Shown here: one piece after another, positions 41,546 to 52,459 of the stretch
How the letters are laid out: every line of letters starts with the position of its first letter
How positions within the stretch are numbered: the stretch's first letter is position 1
Assembly (NCBI RefSeq): GCF_001651855.1
Contig: NZ_LNQC01000043.1
Span: 1-64,000 of the forward strand
Source: Sinorhizobium americanum
GTDB taxonomy: Bacteria; Pseudomonadota; Alphaproteobacteria; Rhizobiales; Rhizobiaceae
Reading direction: 5' to 3'
Length of the DNA: 64,000 nt
Position numbers and translations under genes: made by a program
The notes under the pieces: model-generated
What the model saw: the letters and a program-made list of their open reading frames with translations, nothing else
What the model was told of the DNA's origin: nothing
Database searches by the model: none

Positions 41546-41977
41546 TCAGCGGTCGATGCGGGTCGACAGAATGATCGATGACAGTGTCTTTTCGACGCCC
41601 TCGATCTCGCCGATACGATCGATCAGCAGATCCAGTTCACTGATCGAAGCCGCCGCGACGATGGCGATCAGGTCGAAGCTGCCGCTGACCGAGTGTAAGG
41701 TGCGGATCTCGCGGATCGCGCTCAACTCCGGCGTCACGCGGCTCAGCGCCCGCGGCGCACTGGTGATCAGCACATGTGCCTTCACCAGCCCCTTCTCGTA
41801 GCTTTCCGCAAGCCGGACGCCGTAGCCGGCGATCACGCCCTCGCGCTCCAGCCGCTCGATCCGCGCCTGCACGGTGGTCCGCGAAAGGCCGAGCCGCCGG
41901 GCGATCGTCGCCGTCGGCATGCGGGCATTATCGCTGAGAATGGCAAGGAGTTCGCGGTCCTTGTCGGTGACCTGCAT
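41546..41977 (-). CDS. Lrp/AsnC-family regulator beside a lysine-dehydrogenase-like gene (143 aa)
   Basis: Winged helix (residues 1-60, DKDRELLAILSDNARMPTATI then LGLSRTTVQARIERLE) and RAM domain (65-143). I start at the ATG at 41977 (MQVTDKDRELLA); the frame extends 31 codons upstream without family similarity. It is divergent from the saccharopine-dehydrogenase-family gene across 126 bp, so it probably controls that gene in response to an amino acid, perhaps lysine. An inverted repeat lies between them. Confidence 0.9.
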   Translation of the reverse strand: MQVTDKDRELLAILSDNARMPTATIARRLGLSRTTVQARIERLEREGVIAGYGVRLAESYEKGLVKAHVLITSAPRALSRVTPELSAIREIRTLHSVSGSFDLIAIVAAASISELDLLIDRIGEIEGVEKTLSSIILSTRIDR

Positions 41978-41994
41978 ATCGTCGATCCATTTCG

Positions 41995-42033
41995 GCAAAA
42001 CGCCGATTATGACCGTCGATTTAGCCGTTTTGC
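41995..42033. promoter_or_regulatory. Candidate Lrp operator between divergent genes
   Basis: Inverted repeat GCAAAACGCC (41995-42004) and GCCGTTTTGC (42024-42033) with one mismatch, 19 bp apart, close to the Lrp start. Spacing of about three helical turns between arm centres fits an Lrp dimer-pair site. Confidence 0.45.
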
Positions 42034-42103
42034 AGCTTCGAATCAACATCTGCTTGGAGGAGAATAGCAATCAATAAGGCTCATACCCTGGGGGAAGAAG
42101 AGA

Positions 42104-43207
42104 ATGAAAGACATCGTTGTCATCGGCGCCGGCAAGATCGGCTCGACGATCGCCCGGATGCTGGCCCATACGGGCGATTACCGCGTCTGCATCGCCGACC
42201 GCAGCGCCGAGCAATTGCAGCAGGTCGAAAGCCACGAGGCGATTTCGACCGCCGCCATCGACATCGCCGACAGGAAGTCCCTGATCGGATTGCTGGCCGG
42301 CAAGTTTGCGGTCTTGAGCGCCGCGCCCTTCCACCTGACCATCGCGATCGCCGAGGCTGCGGCGGAAGCGGAGATCCACTATCTCGACCTCACCGAAGAC
42401 GTCGAATCGACCCGCCAGGTCAAGGCGATCGCGGCCGAGGCGAAGACCGCCTTCATCCCGCAATGCGGGCTCGCCCCCGGCTTCATCTCGATCGTCGCCA
42501 ATGATCTGTCCCGGCATTTCGACACACTCGAAAGCGTGCGCATGCGCGTCGGCGCCCTGCCGCAATATCCGTCGAATGCGCTGAACTACAATCTCACCTG
42601 GAGCACCGACGGCGTCATCAACGAATATATCGAACCCTGCGAGGCGATCGTCGAAGGGTCGCTGATCGAGGTTCCGGCAATGGAGGAGCGCGAGGAGTTC
42701 TCGCTCGACGGCGTCACCTACGAAGCCTTCAACACCTCCGGCGGCCTCGGCACGCTGTGCGAGACGCTGAAGGGCAAGGTCCGGACGCTCAACTACAAGA
42801 CGATCCGCTACCCCGGCCACGCGGCGATCTTCAAGGCGCTGCTGAACGACCTCGGCCTGCGCCACCGCCGCGAGGTGCTGAAGGACATCCTCGAGAACGC
42901 CCTGCCAACCACCACCCAGGACGTCGTCGTTATATTCGTCACGGTCTCAGGCTTCCGCCAAGGCCGTCTCATCCAGGAGACCTATGCCAACAAGGTCTAT
43001 AGCGGCGTCGTTGCCGGGCGCATGCACAGCGGCATCCAGATCACCACCGCCGGCAGCATCTGCGCCGTCCTCGACCTGCTTGCCGAAGGAAAGATCCCGA
43101 CCAAGGGCTTCGTCCGCCAGGAAGACATTTCCCTCGACACCTTCCTCGCCAACCGCTTCGGCCACTACTACGCACAGAAGCGCGAAGGGGAGCGCGTAGC
43201 GGGCTAA
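42104..43207 (+). CDS. Saccharopine dehydrogenase family oxidoreductase, possible lysine 6-dehydrogenase (367 aa)
   Basis: N-terminal Rossmann domain (VVIGAGKIGSTIARMLA at residues 4-20, NAD(P)-binding) and a saccharopine-dehydrogenase C-terminal catalytic domain, with GLAPGFISIVANDL and YPGHAAIFKALLNDLGL. The length of 367 and the absence of the second substrate domain resemble lysine 6-dehydrogenases from Agrobacterium and relatives, which deaminate lysine at the epsilon position. The neighbouring divergent Lrp regulator fits an amino-acid catabolic enzyme. A general saccharopine reductase or carboxynorspermidine-type enzyme remains possible. The ATG follows GAAGAAGAGA. Confidence 0.82.
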   Translation: MKDIVVIGAGKIGSTIARMLAHTGDYRVCIADRSAEQLQQVESHEAISTAAIDIADRKSLIGLLAGKFAVLSAAPFHLTIAIAEAAAEAEIHYLDLTEDVESTRQVKAIAAEAKTAFIPQCGLAPGFISIVANDLSRHFDTLESVRMRVGALPQYPSNALNYNLTWSTDGVINEYIEPCEAIVEGSLIEVPAMEEREEFSLDGVTYEAFNTSGGLGTLCETLKGKVRTLNYKTIRYPGHAAIFKALLNDLGLRHRREVLKDILENALPTTTQDVVVIFVTVSGFRQGRLIQETYANKVYSGVVAGRMHSGIQITTAGSICAVLDLLAEGKIPTKGFVRQEDISLDTFLANRFGHYYAQKREGERVAG

Positions 43208-43240
43208 ATTGTCCCGCCTCTTACGAGGCGGATGGAGCAG

Positions 43241-43268
43241 AAATGCCCGGGCGCGTCCGGGCATTTCT
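43241..43268 (+). terminator. Terminator of the lysine-dehydrogenase-like gene
   Basis: Perfect 10-bp arms AAATGCCCGG (43241-43250) and CCGGGCATTT (43257-43266) with a 6-base loop, 34 bp behind the stop codon. The T-rich end is part of the stem, as in bidirectional terminators. Confidence 0.75.
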
Positions 43269-43279
43269 GTGTCTCGATG

Positions 43280-43390
43280 TAGGGTCCCCCTCATCCGCTG
43301 CCGCGACCTTCTTCCCCGGGGAAAAGCGTATGCCGCGCTGGCTAAGTCCCCTCTCCCCCGCGAGCGGCGAGAGGGTTAAGGTGAGGGGCA
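43280..43390. repeat. Intergenic palindromic repeat of a second type
   Basis: Outer arms near CCCCCTCATCCGC (43286-43298) and GGTGAGGGGCA (about 43380-43390) with an inner dyad CCCCTCTCCCCCGCGAGCGG/GAGAGGG. This is a rhizobial repeat type distinct from the CACAAG-centred arms elsewhere in the window. It fills the gap between the lysine-dehydrogenase-like gene and the atp operon terminator. Confidence 0.55.
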
Positions 43391-43435
43391 TTATGCAGCG
43401 GTGATGCTCCCTCGCCCAGCGCCAGCAAACAGACA

Positions 43436-43460
43436 CAAAAAACCCCGCTCGAGGCGGGGT
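43436..43460 (-). terminator. Rho-independent terminator of the atp operon
   Basis: Arms ACCCCGC (43442-43448) and GCGGGGT (43454-43460). Read on the minus strand the stem is followed by TTTTTTGTGT, a classic terminator, 43 bp behind the atpC stop. Confidence 0.88.
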
Positions 43461-43502
43461 CCAATGCACTTACTGGTCGTTTCCCTTATCGGGATGTCCC
43501 TT

Positions 43503-43913
43503 TCAGGCCGGGATGACGATCTCCCCGAGCCTCGTCAGTTCGGCGATGAACTGTTCGACGCGAGTCTTTTTCTCGTCGATCGCCCCTTCCAACTCGGCGC
43601 GAGCCTCGTCGATGCGGTTCTCCAGGACCGTGCGGTCGAGTTCGTCGACATGGACCGCCGATTCGGCAAGAAGCGTGCAGCCGGTCGGCAGGATGTCGGC
43701 GAAGCCGCCGAAAACGGCGAAACGCTCGGTCTTGCCGTCGGCCGTCTTGACCGTGACCACGCCCGGCTTGACGGTCGTCATGGTCGGCGCGTGATTGGCC
43801 ATCACGGTCATCTCGCCCTCGGTTGCCGGGATGACGACTTCGGTCACCTGTGCGGAAAGCAGCAGGCGCTCCGGGGAAACAAGCTCGAAATTGAAACTGT
43901 CGGCCATGACCAT
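43503..43913 (-). CDS. atpC: ATP synthase F1 epsilon subunit (136 aa)
   Basis: Central-stalk subunit. N-terminal beta-sandwich (residues 1-88, FELVSPERLLLSAQVTEVVIPATEGEMTVMANHAP) and C-terminal helices (about 95-136). Two in-frame ATGs, 43913 and 43907, are both possible; neither has a strong ribosome site. Last gene of the atp operon, with a terminator behind it. Confidence 0.95.
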   Translation of the reverse strand: MVMADSFNFELVSPERLLLSAQVTEVVIPATEGEMTVMANHAPTMTTVKPGVVTVKTADGKTERFAVFGGFADILPTGCTLLAESAVHVDELDRTVLENRIDEARAELEGAIDEKKTRVEQFIAELTRLGEIVIPA

Positions 43914-44025
43914 TCACTTCTGGTAAGCGCGCCGCGGATCGGCGGCTGTGCATGTCTCAGCCGCGTCGATGCGGCGGAATGAAAACCGCGGCGCGAGAGG
44001 CCCGCGCCACGGTTCACGATGCCTA

Positions 44026-45567
<1,542 letters not shown>

Positions 45568-46449
45568 TTAGAGCGCTTCCGCGCCCGAGATGATTTCAAT
45601 GAGTTCCTTGGTGATCTGCGCCTGCCGCTGACGGTTGTAGTTGAGCGTCAGCTTGTTGATCATCTCACCGGCATTGCGCGTCGCATTGTCCATGGCACTC
45701 ATCTTGGCGCCCATTTCGCCGGCGACGTTCTCGAGCAGGGCCCGGAAGATCTGGACGGAAATGTTGCGCGGAATGAGGTCGGTGAGGATGGCCCCGGCGT
45801 CCGGTTCGTATTCGTAAATCGCCGATGCGCTGTCGGACTCGGCAGCAACCGGGCCGGCCGATGCCGGGATGAGCTGCTGGGCGGTCGGAATCTGCGAAAT
45901 GACGGACTTGAACTCGGAATAGAATAAGGTGCACACGTCGAACTCGCCCCTTTCGAAGAGTTCGATGACCTTGTGGCCGATCCGGTCGGCGTTCTCGAAG
46001 CCGATCTTCTTGACCTCGCGCAAGTCGACGCGGTCGATGATCAGCGACGCGAATTCGCGCCGCAGGATATCGAAGCCCTTCTTGCCGACGCAGATGATCT
46101 TGACCGTCTTGCCCTGGGCGAGCAGCTTGCGGACATGATCGCGGGCAAAGCGGGCGATCTGCGAGTTGAAGCCGCCGCAAAGGCCGCGCTCGGCCGTGCA
46201 GACGACCAGCAGATGCGTGTCGTCCTTGCCGGTACCCGTCATCAACGCCGGCGCACTGTCGTCCGCGCCGACCGCCTGGGCGATGTTGGCGAGAACGGCA
46301 GCCATGCGCTGCGAATAGGGCCGGGCGGCCTCGGCCGCCTCCTGGGCACGCCGAAGCTTTGCCGCGGCGACCATCTTCATCGCCTTGGTGATCTTCTGCG
46401 TCGCCTTGACGGAGGCGATCCGGTTCTTCAGATCCTTAAGTGAAGGCAT
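45568..46449 (-). CDS. atpG: ATP synthase F1 gamma subunit (293 aa)
   Basis: Rotor shaft of F1. N-terminal helix [36 protein letters not shown] (first 20 residues are diagnostic) and C-terminal helix with [30 protein letters not shown]. Central segment [15 protein letters not shown] is conserved. It lies between atpA and atpD as in other proteobacteria, 27 bp behind atpA. Confidence 0.97.
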   Translation of the reverse strand: MPSLKDLKNRIASVKATQKITKAMKMVAAAKLRRAQEAAEAARPYSQRMAAVLANIAQAVGADDSAPALMTGTGKDDTHLLVVCTAERGLCGGFNSQIARFARDHVRKLLAQGKTVKIICVGKKGFDILRREFASLIIDRVDLREVKKIGFENADRIGHKVIELFERGEFDVCTLFYSEFKSVISQIPTAQQLIPASAGPVAAESDSASAIYEYEPDAGAILTDLIPRNISVQIFRALLENVAGEMGAKMSAMDNATRNAGEMINKLTLNYNRQRQAQITKELIEIISGAEAL

Positions 46450-46476
46450 CCGTTGTCCGTCCTAGTTGAGGTCCGC

Positions 46477-48006
46477 TCAGGCGAAAGACTTGGAGAAGCT
46501 GTCGATTGCAGCCTTCAGCTTGGCCTTGGTGTCGTCCGAGATCGCCTTTTCCGTGCGGATGGTATCCAGGAGCGCCTTGCCTTCCGACCGCAGGTAGGAA
46601 AGCAGACCCTGCTCGAACTTGCCGACCTGGTTGACCGGCAGCTTGTCGAGGTAGCCGTTGACGCCGGCGAAGATCACCGCGACCTGCTCTTCCGTCTTCA
46701 GCGGCGAGAACTGCGGCTGCTTCAGGAGTTCGGTCAGGCGTGCACCGCGGTTCAAGAGGCGCTGCGTAGCGGCATCGAGGTCCGAGCCGAACTGCGCGAA
46801 GGCCGCCATTTCGCGGTACTGCGCGAGTTCGCCCTTGATCGAGCCTGCGACCTGCTTCATCGCCTTGATCTGGGCCGAGGAGCCGACGCGCGAAACCGAC
46901 AGGCCGACGTTAACGGCCGGGCGGATGCCCTGGTAGAACAGATCGGTTTCAAGGAAGATCTGACCGTCGGTGATCGAGATCACGTTGGTCGGAATGAACG
47001 CGGACACGTCGTTGCCCTGCGTTTCGATGACGGGCAGAGCGGTCAGCGAGCCGGCGCCATTGTCGTCGGAAAGCTTTGCAGCACGCTCCAGCAGACGGGA
47101 ATGCAGGTAGAAGACGTCGCCCGGATAGGCCTCGCGGCCCGGCGGACGGCGGAGCAGCAGCGACATCTGGCGGTAAGCGACGGCCTGCTTCGAAAGGTCG
47201 TCATAGCCGATCAGGGCGTGCTTGCCGTTGTCACGGAAGTATTCGCCCATCGTGCAGCCGGCGAACGGAGCGAGGTACTGCATCGGAGCCGGATCGGAAG
47301 CGGTGGCAGCAACGATGATCGAGTACTGGAGAGCGCCACGCTCTTCGAGCACCTTCACGAATTGCGCAACCGTCGAGCGCTTCTGGCCGATGGCGACGTA
47401 GACGCAATAAAGCTTGTCACCTTCCGGACCATTGTCGTGAATGGCCTTCTGGTTGAGGATCGTGTCGAGAATGATCGCGGTCTTGCCGGTCTGGCGGTCG
47501 CCGATGACCAGCTCGCGCTGGCCGCGGCCAACCGGGATGAGGGCGTCGATGGCCTTGAGGCCGGTCGACATCGGCTCATGCACCGACTTGCGCGGAATAA
47601 TGCCGGGAGCCTTGACGTCGACGCGAGCGCGCTGCTTGGCGTTGATCGGGCCCTTGCCGTCGATCGGGTTGCCGAGCGCGTCGACGACGCGGCCGAGCAG
47701 TTCCGGGCCGACCGGGACGTCGACGATGGCGCCGGTCCGCTTGACGGTGTCGCCTTCCTTGATGTCACGGTCGGAGCCGAAGATAACCACACCGACATTG
47801 TCGGCTTCGAGGTTCAGCGCCATGCCGCGAATTCCACCCGGGAATTCGACCATCTCGCCTGCCTGGACATTGTCGAGGCCGTAGACGCGGGCAATACCGT
47901 CACCGACGGAGAGCACCTGACCGACTTCGGAGACTTCTGCTTCCTGGCCGAAATTTTTGATCTGATCTTTGAGAATTGCGGAAATTTCCGCGGCGCGGAT
48001 ATCCAT
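46477..48006 (-). CDS. atpA: ATP synthase F1 alpha subunit (509 aa)
   Basis: Non-catalytic nucleotide-binding subunit. Walker [11 protein letters not shown], the conserved [13 protein letters not shown] and the signature [17 protein letters not shown] are present. The start ATG overlaps the atpH stop by one base (TGATG pattern), so the two are coupled. The N-terminal segment [20 protein letters not shown] is the membrane-facing part that binds delta. Confidence 0.97.
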   Translation of the reverse strand: MDIRAAEISAILKDQIKNFGQEAEVSEVGQVLSVGDGIARVYGLDNVQAGEMVEFPGGIRGMALNLEADNVGVVIFGSDRDIKEGDTVKRTGAIVDVPVGPELLGRVVDALGNPIDGKGPINAKQRARVDVKAPGIIPRKSVHEPMSTGLKAIDALIPVGRGQRELVIGDRQTGKTAIILDTILNQKAIHDNGPEGDKLYCVYVAIGQKRSTVAQFVKVLEERGALQYSIIVAATASDPAPMQYLAPFAGCTMGEYFRDNGKHALIGYDDLSKQAVAYRQMSLLLRRPPGREAYPGDVFYLHSRLLERAAKLSDDNGAGSLTALPVIETQGNDVSAFIPTNVISITDGQIFLETDLFYQGIRPAVNVGLSVSRVGSSAQIKAMKQVAGSIKGELAQYREMAAFAQFGSDLDAATQRLLNRGARLTELLKQPQFSPLKTEEQVAVIFAGVNGYLDKLPVNQVGKFEQGLLSYLRSEGKALLDTIRTEKAISDDTKAKLKAAIDSFSKSFA

Positions 48007-48572
48007 CAGCCGACCTCTTTCAGTGCAAGCTTAAGGGTAGAGAGTTTGGTGCGAAGGGAGGTGTCAATCTGGCGGGACCCGACCTTGACGATCAGACCTC
48101 CAAGAATAGACGGGTCGACGGTGACGTTGACCGCCACGTCTTTGCCGGTGACGCCCTTAAGCGTCGCCTTCAATTCGGTTTGCTGCGCTTCGGTGAGCGC
48201 ATGTGCCGACGTGACGTCGGCAGTGATTTCGCCACGGTGGCGTGCGGCGATCAGGCGGAACGCCCTGATGCTGCCGGGCAGTGCGAAGAGGCGGCGGTTG
48301 CGCGCCACGACCTTGAGGAAGTTGCCGACCAGGCCGGAGAAGCCGAACTGCGCGACGAGCGCCGAAACGGCCTTGAACTGGTCCTCGGCGGAAAAGACCG
48401 GGCTTACGATCAGCCGCTTCAGATCGTCGCTGCCATCGATCAGCGCCTGGACGCGATCGAGTTCGGCACCGACCGCCTCGACGGAACCAGCCTGCAGGGC
48501 GAGCTCGAAAAGCGAGGACGCATATCTTTCTGCAACACCGGAAATAAGCTGGGATGTGTCGGCCACGGGCAC
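48006..48572 (-). CDS. atpH: ATP synthase F1 delta subunit (188 aa)
   Basis: Peripheral-stalk subunit linking F1 to Fo. Conserved [17 protein letters not shown] at the N-terminus and [28 protein letters not shown] at the C-terminus. The start is a GTG (48572) behind GAGAGAAGCTT; a second GTG lies two codons later. First gene of the operon: the Fo genes (atpB, E, F) are not present upstream, which fits the split atp arrangement of alphaproteobacteria. Confidence 0.96.
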   Translation of the reverse strand: MPVADTSQLISGVAERYASSLFELALQAGSVEAVGAELDRVQALIDGSDDLKRLIVSPVFSAEDQFKAVSALVAQFGFSGLVGNFLKVVARNRRLFALPGSIRAFRLIAARHRGEITADVTSAHALTEAQQTELKATLKGVTGKDVAVNVTVDPSILGGLIVKVGSRQIDTSLRTKLSTLKLALKEVG

Positions 48573-48824
48573 AAGCTTCTCTCAAATTCATCCAAGAGCG
48601 TCAGCAGCGGCGAACCGTCGGCGTAACATCTTGAATTTGCTGCAATAATTCGCATGGGTATCGAGGCCTTTTCGACCCACTTCCCCCGCAATTCGCGGTT
48701 CGTCTAGCATAGGACGTTTGGACTCGCAACACGCCAAGGGCACGAATGCGGCATAACACCGCCCCCTTCGACGGAATTTTGCCGTAAATTGCTGGAGCCC
48801 GGATTTGCGCCTGTCCCGAGTTCG

Positions 48825-49217
48825 TCAGATGAACCCGAAAACATAGGCGAGCGGCAGGATCGCGAGCGCCGCCTGGACGACAAGTGCCGCCCAGTTGAAA
48901 AGCGTCGCGCCGTTGTCGCTCATCATCGACAATATGCGGCCGAACGCTGCGAGCGCAAAGGCGGCGCCGACGGCGAGATAGACCATCGGCTGGGCGAGCA
49001 GGATGGCGCCGAGGCCGAGACCGACATGCATGCCGCCCATGGTGGAGCGCACCTCCGCCAATCCCCCGCGCCGGCCCTCGGCGATGCCGATGCCGGCGGC
49101 ACGAAAGGCGAGACGCGGCGCAAAGAGCATGACGAGGCCGATCAGCATCGCCGCGCCCGCCGCGCAAAAGGCCAGGAACTCCCCGGTTTCCGTCGGAATA
49201 TAGAACTCCATCTCCAT
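48825..49217 (-). CDS. Small membrane protein, DUF4345-like (130 aa)
   Basis: Four probable membrane helices, at about residues 12-32, 60-78, 80-97 and 107-128. The segment RSTMGGMHVGLGLGAILLA resembles the DUF4345 family of small membrane proteins of unknown function. It stands between atpH and priA on the same strand, about 250 bp upstream of atpH. No functional clue. Confidence 0.75.
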   Translation of the reverse strand: MEMEFYIPTETGEFLAFCAAGAAMLIGLVMLFAPRLAFRAAGIGIAEGRRGGLAEVRSTMGGMHVGLGLGAILLAQPMVYLAVGAAFALAAFGRILSMMSDNGATLFNWAALVVQAALAILPLAYVFGFI

Positions 49218-49322
49218 CCCCGCGGCAGATCATCACAGCGTTCGCCGAAAAGCGATTCTCGACTTTGGTCTAGCGCATGTTCGCGACGATGGGAATCGGC
49301 TGCATGGCAGGTCCGGCTGCAA

Positions 49323-51527
49323 TCACAGAAAACTCTGCGGATCGACGTCGAGCTGGACGCTGATCGAGCCGCGCTCCTTCGGTCCCCCGGCAATCATCGC
49401 CTTCAGGAAGGATTGCATGTCGCTGTTGCGCCGCCCATGGACGAGCAGCCGGTACCGATGCCGACCGCGGATGAGAGCGAGTGGCGCTTCCGCCGGCCCG
49501 AGGATGGAGATGCCGTCGACACGCGGCGCAGCGTTGCGCAAGCCCCGCGCATGTCCCTCGGCATCGCTTCGCGTATCCGCCGAGACGATGATCGAGGCGA
49601 GCCGGCCGAAGGGCGGCAGTGCCGCGCGCTCACGCTCGTGGATCTCGCGGTCGTAGAAGGCGTCCGAGTCGCCCGACACGATCGCTTGCATCACCGGGTG
49701 CTGCGGCTGGTAGGTCTGCAGCAGGCCAAGGCTCTTCAGGCCGGTGCGTCCGGCGCGCCCCGTCACCTGCGAGAGAAGCTGGAACGTGCGCTCGGCGGCG
49801 CGCGGATCGCCATTGGCGAGGCCGAGATCGGCGTCGACGATGCCGACCAGCGTCATCATCGGAAAATTGTGACCCTTGGCGACGAGCTGTGTGCCGATGA
49901 CGATGTCCGCCTCGCCGCGGGCGATCGCCTCGAGCTCCAGCCTCAACCGCTTGACGCCCATCAAGTCGGAGGAGAGCACGATGGTGCGGGCATCGGGAAA
50001 ATGCCGCTCGACCTCCTCGGCAATGCGCTCCACCCCCGGGCCGCAGGCGACCAGATGATCGAGCGTGCCGCATTCCGGGCAGGCCTCGGGCGTCCGTTCC
50101 GAATAGCCGCAATGATGGCACTGGATCTGGCCGCGGAAGCGGTGCTCGACCAGCCAGCTCGAGCAGTCCGGGCATTGGAAGCGATGGCCGCAGACGCGGC
50201 AGAGCGTCAGCGGCGCATAGCCGCGGCGGTTCAAGAACAGGAGCGCCTGCTCGCCGCGGCCGATCGCCTTGCCGATCTGGTTGACGAGCACCGGCGAAAG
50301 GAAGCCGCCGCGCTCCGGCGGATGGCGACGCATGTCGACGAGCCCAAGCTGCGGCAGCGCCGCGTCGCCGAAACGGGTCGGCAGGTGGATCGGCCGGTAG
50401 CGGCCGACCTCGCCATTGACCCGGCTCTCCACGGACGGCGTCGCGGAAACGAGCACGACCGGAAAACCGCTGATCCGCCCCCGCACCACCGCCATGTCGC
50501 GAGCATTATAAAAAACCCGATCTTCCTGCTTGTAGGCCGGGTCGTGCTCCTCGTCGACGATGATCAGCCCGAGATCCTCGAAGGGCAGGAACAGCGCCGA
50601 GCGAGCCCCGGCGACGACACGCACCTGGCCGGTCGTGACCTGCCGCCACACCTTCTCTCTCATCCGGGGAGCAAGGTCGGAATGCCATTCCGCCGGCTTG
50701 GCGCCGAAACGCTCCTGGAAGCGCTCCAGGAAGCTTGCGGTGAGCGCGATTTCCGGCAGCAGGATCAGCACCTGCTTGCCGGCTCTCAGCGTCGCCGCGA
50801 CCGCCTCGAAATAGACCTCGGTCTTACCGGAGCCGGTGACGCCGTCGATCAGCGACACGGAGAACTGTCTTTCCTCGACGGCTGTGAGCAGGTCGGTGGC
50901 GGCTTGCCTCTGCCGGCCCTCGAGCCGCGGCGCGGCGAAACCCGGATCAGGCGCGGCGACCACCGGCGGCGGCGGAATGAACACCGTTTCGAACACGCCC
51001 TGCGCGGCGAGGCCGTCGATCACTCCGGAAGAGACGCCCGCCGCGTGGGCAAGTCCCGAGCGGGTCCAGGAGAAGCCGTCGCTCGCCGTCGCAAGGACCC
51101 GCTCGCGTGCGGCGGTCATCCGTTCAGGCCGCCTTTCTGTCAGTCGAAGCGCTTCGACCATCGGCTCGGGATCGAAGGCGGTCGGCGCACGCAGCGCCAT
51201 GCGGGCAACAAGCCCGGGAGGCGTGACCGTATAGGTCGCCACCCAGTCGAGAAAGCTGCGCATGTCGGGGGTGAGCGGCGGGCAGTCGAAGACCTTCTCG
51301 ATCTCCTTCAATTTCTTCGGATCGACCGAACCATCGTCCTCGCCGTCCCAAACGACGCCGACGACGAGCCGCGGTCCGAGCGGCACCTGCACGATCGAGC
51401 CCGGCTCGACCGCCATGCCCTCCGGCACCGCGTAGGAATAGGCCCTCGGCGCCGGCATCGGCACCAGGACGGGCACCACGCGGCGGTCGAAAAGAGCGCC
51501 GAATAAATCGGTTGAATCAAGAGTCAT
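49323..51527 (-). CDS. priA: Primosomal protein N' (replication restart helicase PriA, 734 aa)
   Basis: 3'-5' DNA helicase that restarts stalled replication forks. The N-terminal DNA-binding domain (PVPAPRAYSYAVPEG-like start) precedes the helicase core: Walker A GVTGSGKTEVY, DEEH box (VDEEHDPAYK), and the eight-cysteine zinc region with CRVCGHRFQCPDC and CHHCGYSERTPEACPECG. The downstream motifs GTQLVAKGHNFPMMTLVG and QVTGRAGRT are complete. Full length. It is divergent from the transaldolase gene. Confidence 0.96.
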   Translation of the reverse strand: MTLDSTDLFGALFDRRVVPVLVPMPAPRAYSYAVPEGMAVEPGSIVQVPLGPRLVVGVVWDGEDDGSVDPKKLKEIEKVFDCPPLTPDMRSFLDWVATYTVTPPGLVARMALRAPTAFDPEPMVEALRLTERRPERMTAARERVLATASDGFSWTRSGLAHAAGVSSGVIDGLAAQGVFETVFIPPPPVVAAPDPGFAAPRLEGRQRQAATDLLTAVEERQFSVSLIDGVTGSGKTEVYFEAVAATLRAGKQVLILLPEIALTASFLERFQERFGAKPAEWHSDLAPRMREKVWRQVTTGQVRVVAGARSALFLPFEDLGLIIVDEEHDPAYKQEDRVFYNARDMAVVRGRISGFPVVLVSATPSVESRVNGEVGRYRPIHLPTRFGDAALPQLGLVDMRRHPPERGGFLSPVLVNQIGKAIGRGEQALLFLNRRGYAPLTLCRVCGHRFQCPDCSSWLVEHRFRGQIQCHHCGYSERTPEACPECGTLDHLVACGPGVERIAEEVERHFPDARTIVLSSDLMGVKRLRLELEAIARGEADIVIGTQLVAKGHNFPMMTLVGIVDADLGLANGDPRAAERTFQLLSQVTGRAGRTGLKSLGLLQTYQPQHPVMQAIVSGDSDAFYDREIHERERAALPPFGRLASIIVSADTRSDAEGHARGLRNAAPRVDGISILGPAEAPLALIRGRHRYRLLVHGRRNSDMQSFLKAMIAGGPKERGSISVQLDVDPQSFL

Positions 51528-51703
51528 TTTGCCGTGACCTTGCCACCGCTTTCAGTTAAAGAAAACTGCACAGCGAACCGCCGCCTTGCAGGAGCAAGGG
51601 TTTGTCACGGTTCCACCCGAGTTTCAACGCGCGCGATTTCCGCCGTGGTTTTCCCCGTAAGCGGAAAGGCGCCCGAACGGCTGAATGCCAAAGGAACGGT
51701 CCC

Positions 51704-52357
51704 ATGAAATTTTTCGTTGATACCGCCGACGTGAAGGAAATCCGGGAACTGAACGATCTCGGCCTGCTCGACGGCGTCACCACCAATCCGTCGCTGATCC
51801 TGAAGTCCGGGCGCGACATCGTCGAGGTCACCAAGGAAATCTGCTCGATCGTCGAGGGACCGGTTTCGGCCGAAGTGACCGCCACCGAATATAGCGAGAT
51901 GATGAAGGAAGCGGCCGCGCTTGCGAAGATCGCCGACAATATCTGCATCAAGTTGCCGCTGACGCTCGACGGCCTGAAGGCCTGCAAGGCGCTGACCTCG
52001 GACGGCCATCATACCAACGTCACGCTCTGCTTCTCGGCCAACCAGGCGCTGCTCGCCGCTAAGGCCGGCGCGACCTTCGTCTCGCCCTTTATCGGCCGCC
52101 TCGACGACATCGCCTTCGACGGCATGGACCTGATCCGCGAGATCCGCCACATCTTCGACAATTACGGCTACGAGACGGAAATCCTCGCCGCCTCGATCCG
52201 CACGGTCAACCACGTCAAGGAAGCCGCCCTGATCGGCGCCGACGTCGTCACCGCCCCGCCGGCGACGCTGAAGGCGCTGGTCAAGCACCCGCTGACCGAC
52301 AAGGGTCTCGAAATGTTCCTCGCCGATTGGGCCAAGACCGGCCAGAAGATCGGCTGA
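51704..52357 (+). CDS. tal: Transaldolase, small TalC/Fsa-type (217 aa)
   Basis: Class-I aldolase of the non-oxidative pentose phosphate pathway, moving a dihydroxyacetone unit between sugar phosphates. Sequence [16 protein letters not shown] and [14 protein letters not shown] is diagnostic of the small TalC/fructose-6-phosphate aldolase subfamily; the Schiff-base lysine is Lys83 in NICIKLPLT. The ATG at 51704 follows AAAGGAACGGTCCC; an open frame upstream adds 34 unrelated residues. Single gene with its own terminator. Confidence 0.93.
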   Translation: MKFFVDTADVKEIRELNDLGLLDGVTTNPSLILKSGRDIVEVTKEICSIVEGPVSAEVTATEYSEMMKEAAALAKIADNICIKLPLTLDGLKACKALTSDGHHTNVTLCFSANQALLAAKAGATFVSPFIGRLDDIAFDGMDLIREIRHIFDNYGYETEILAASIRTVNHVKEAALIGADVVTAPPATLKALVKHPLTDKGLEMFLADWAKTGQKIG

Positions 52358-52388
52358 TCATCCGGCCGTCAGGCGAGGAATTACAAGG

Positions 52389-52412
52389 CCTCGCAGCGAT
52401 GCGGGGTCTTTT
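52389..52412 (+). terminator. Terminator behind the transaldolase gene
   Basis: Arms CCTCGCA and TGCGGGG (52389-52406, one G-U pair, 4-base loop) followed by TCTTTTCG, 32 bp behind the stop codon. Confidence 0.7.
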
Positions 52413-52459
52413 CGTCTCTTTCAGGTTCGCAGTGCCGGTGATCTGCCTTTCACCCGTTG

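Noticed and set aside
46453..48648. Long open frame antisense to atpA-atpH
   Set aside because: Runs across two intact atp genes and has no family similarity.
48601..48790. Distinct atp operon promoter
   Set aside because: TATGCT and TTGCGA-like hexamers occur but at unsuitable spacing, so no promoter was called.
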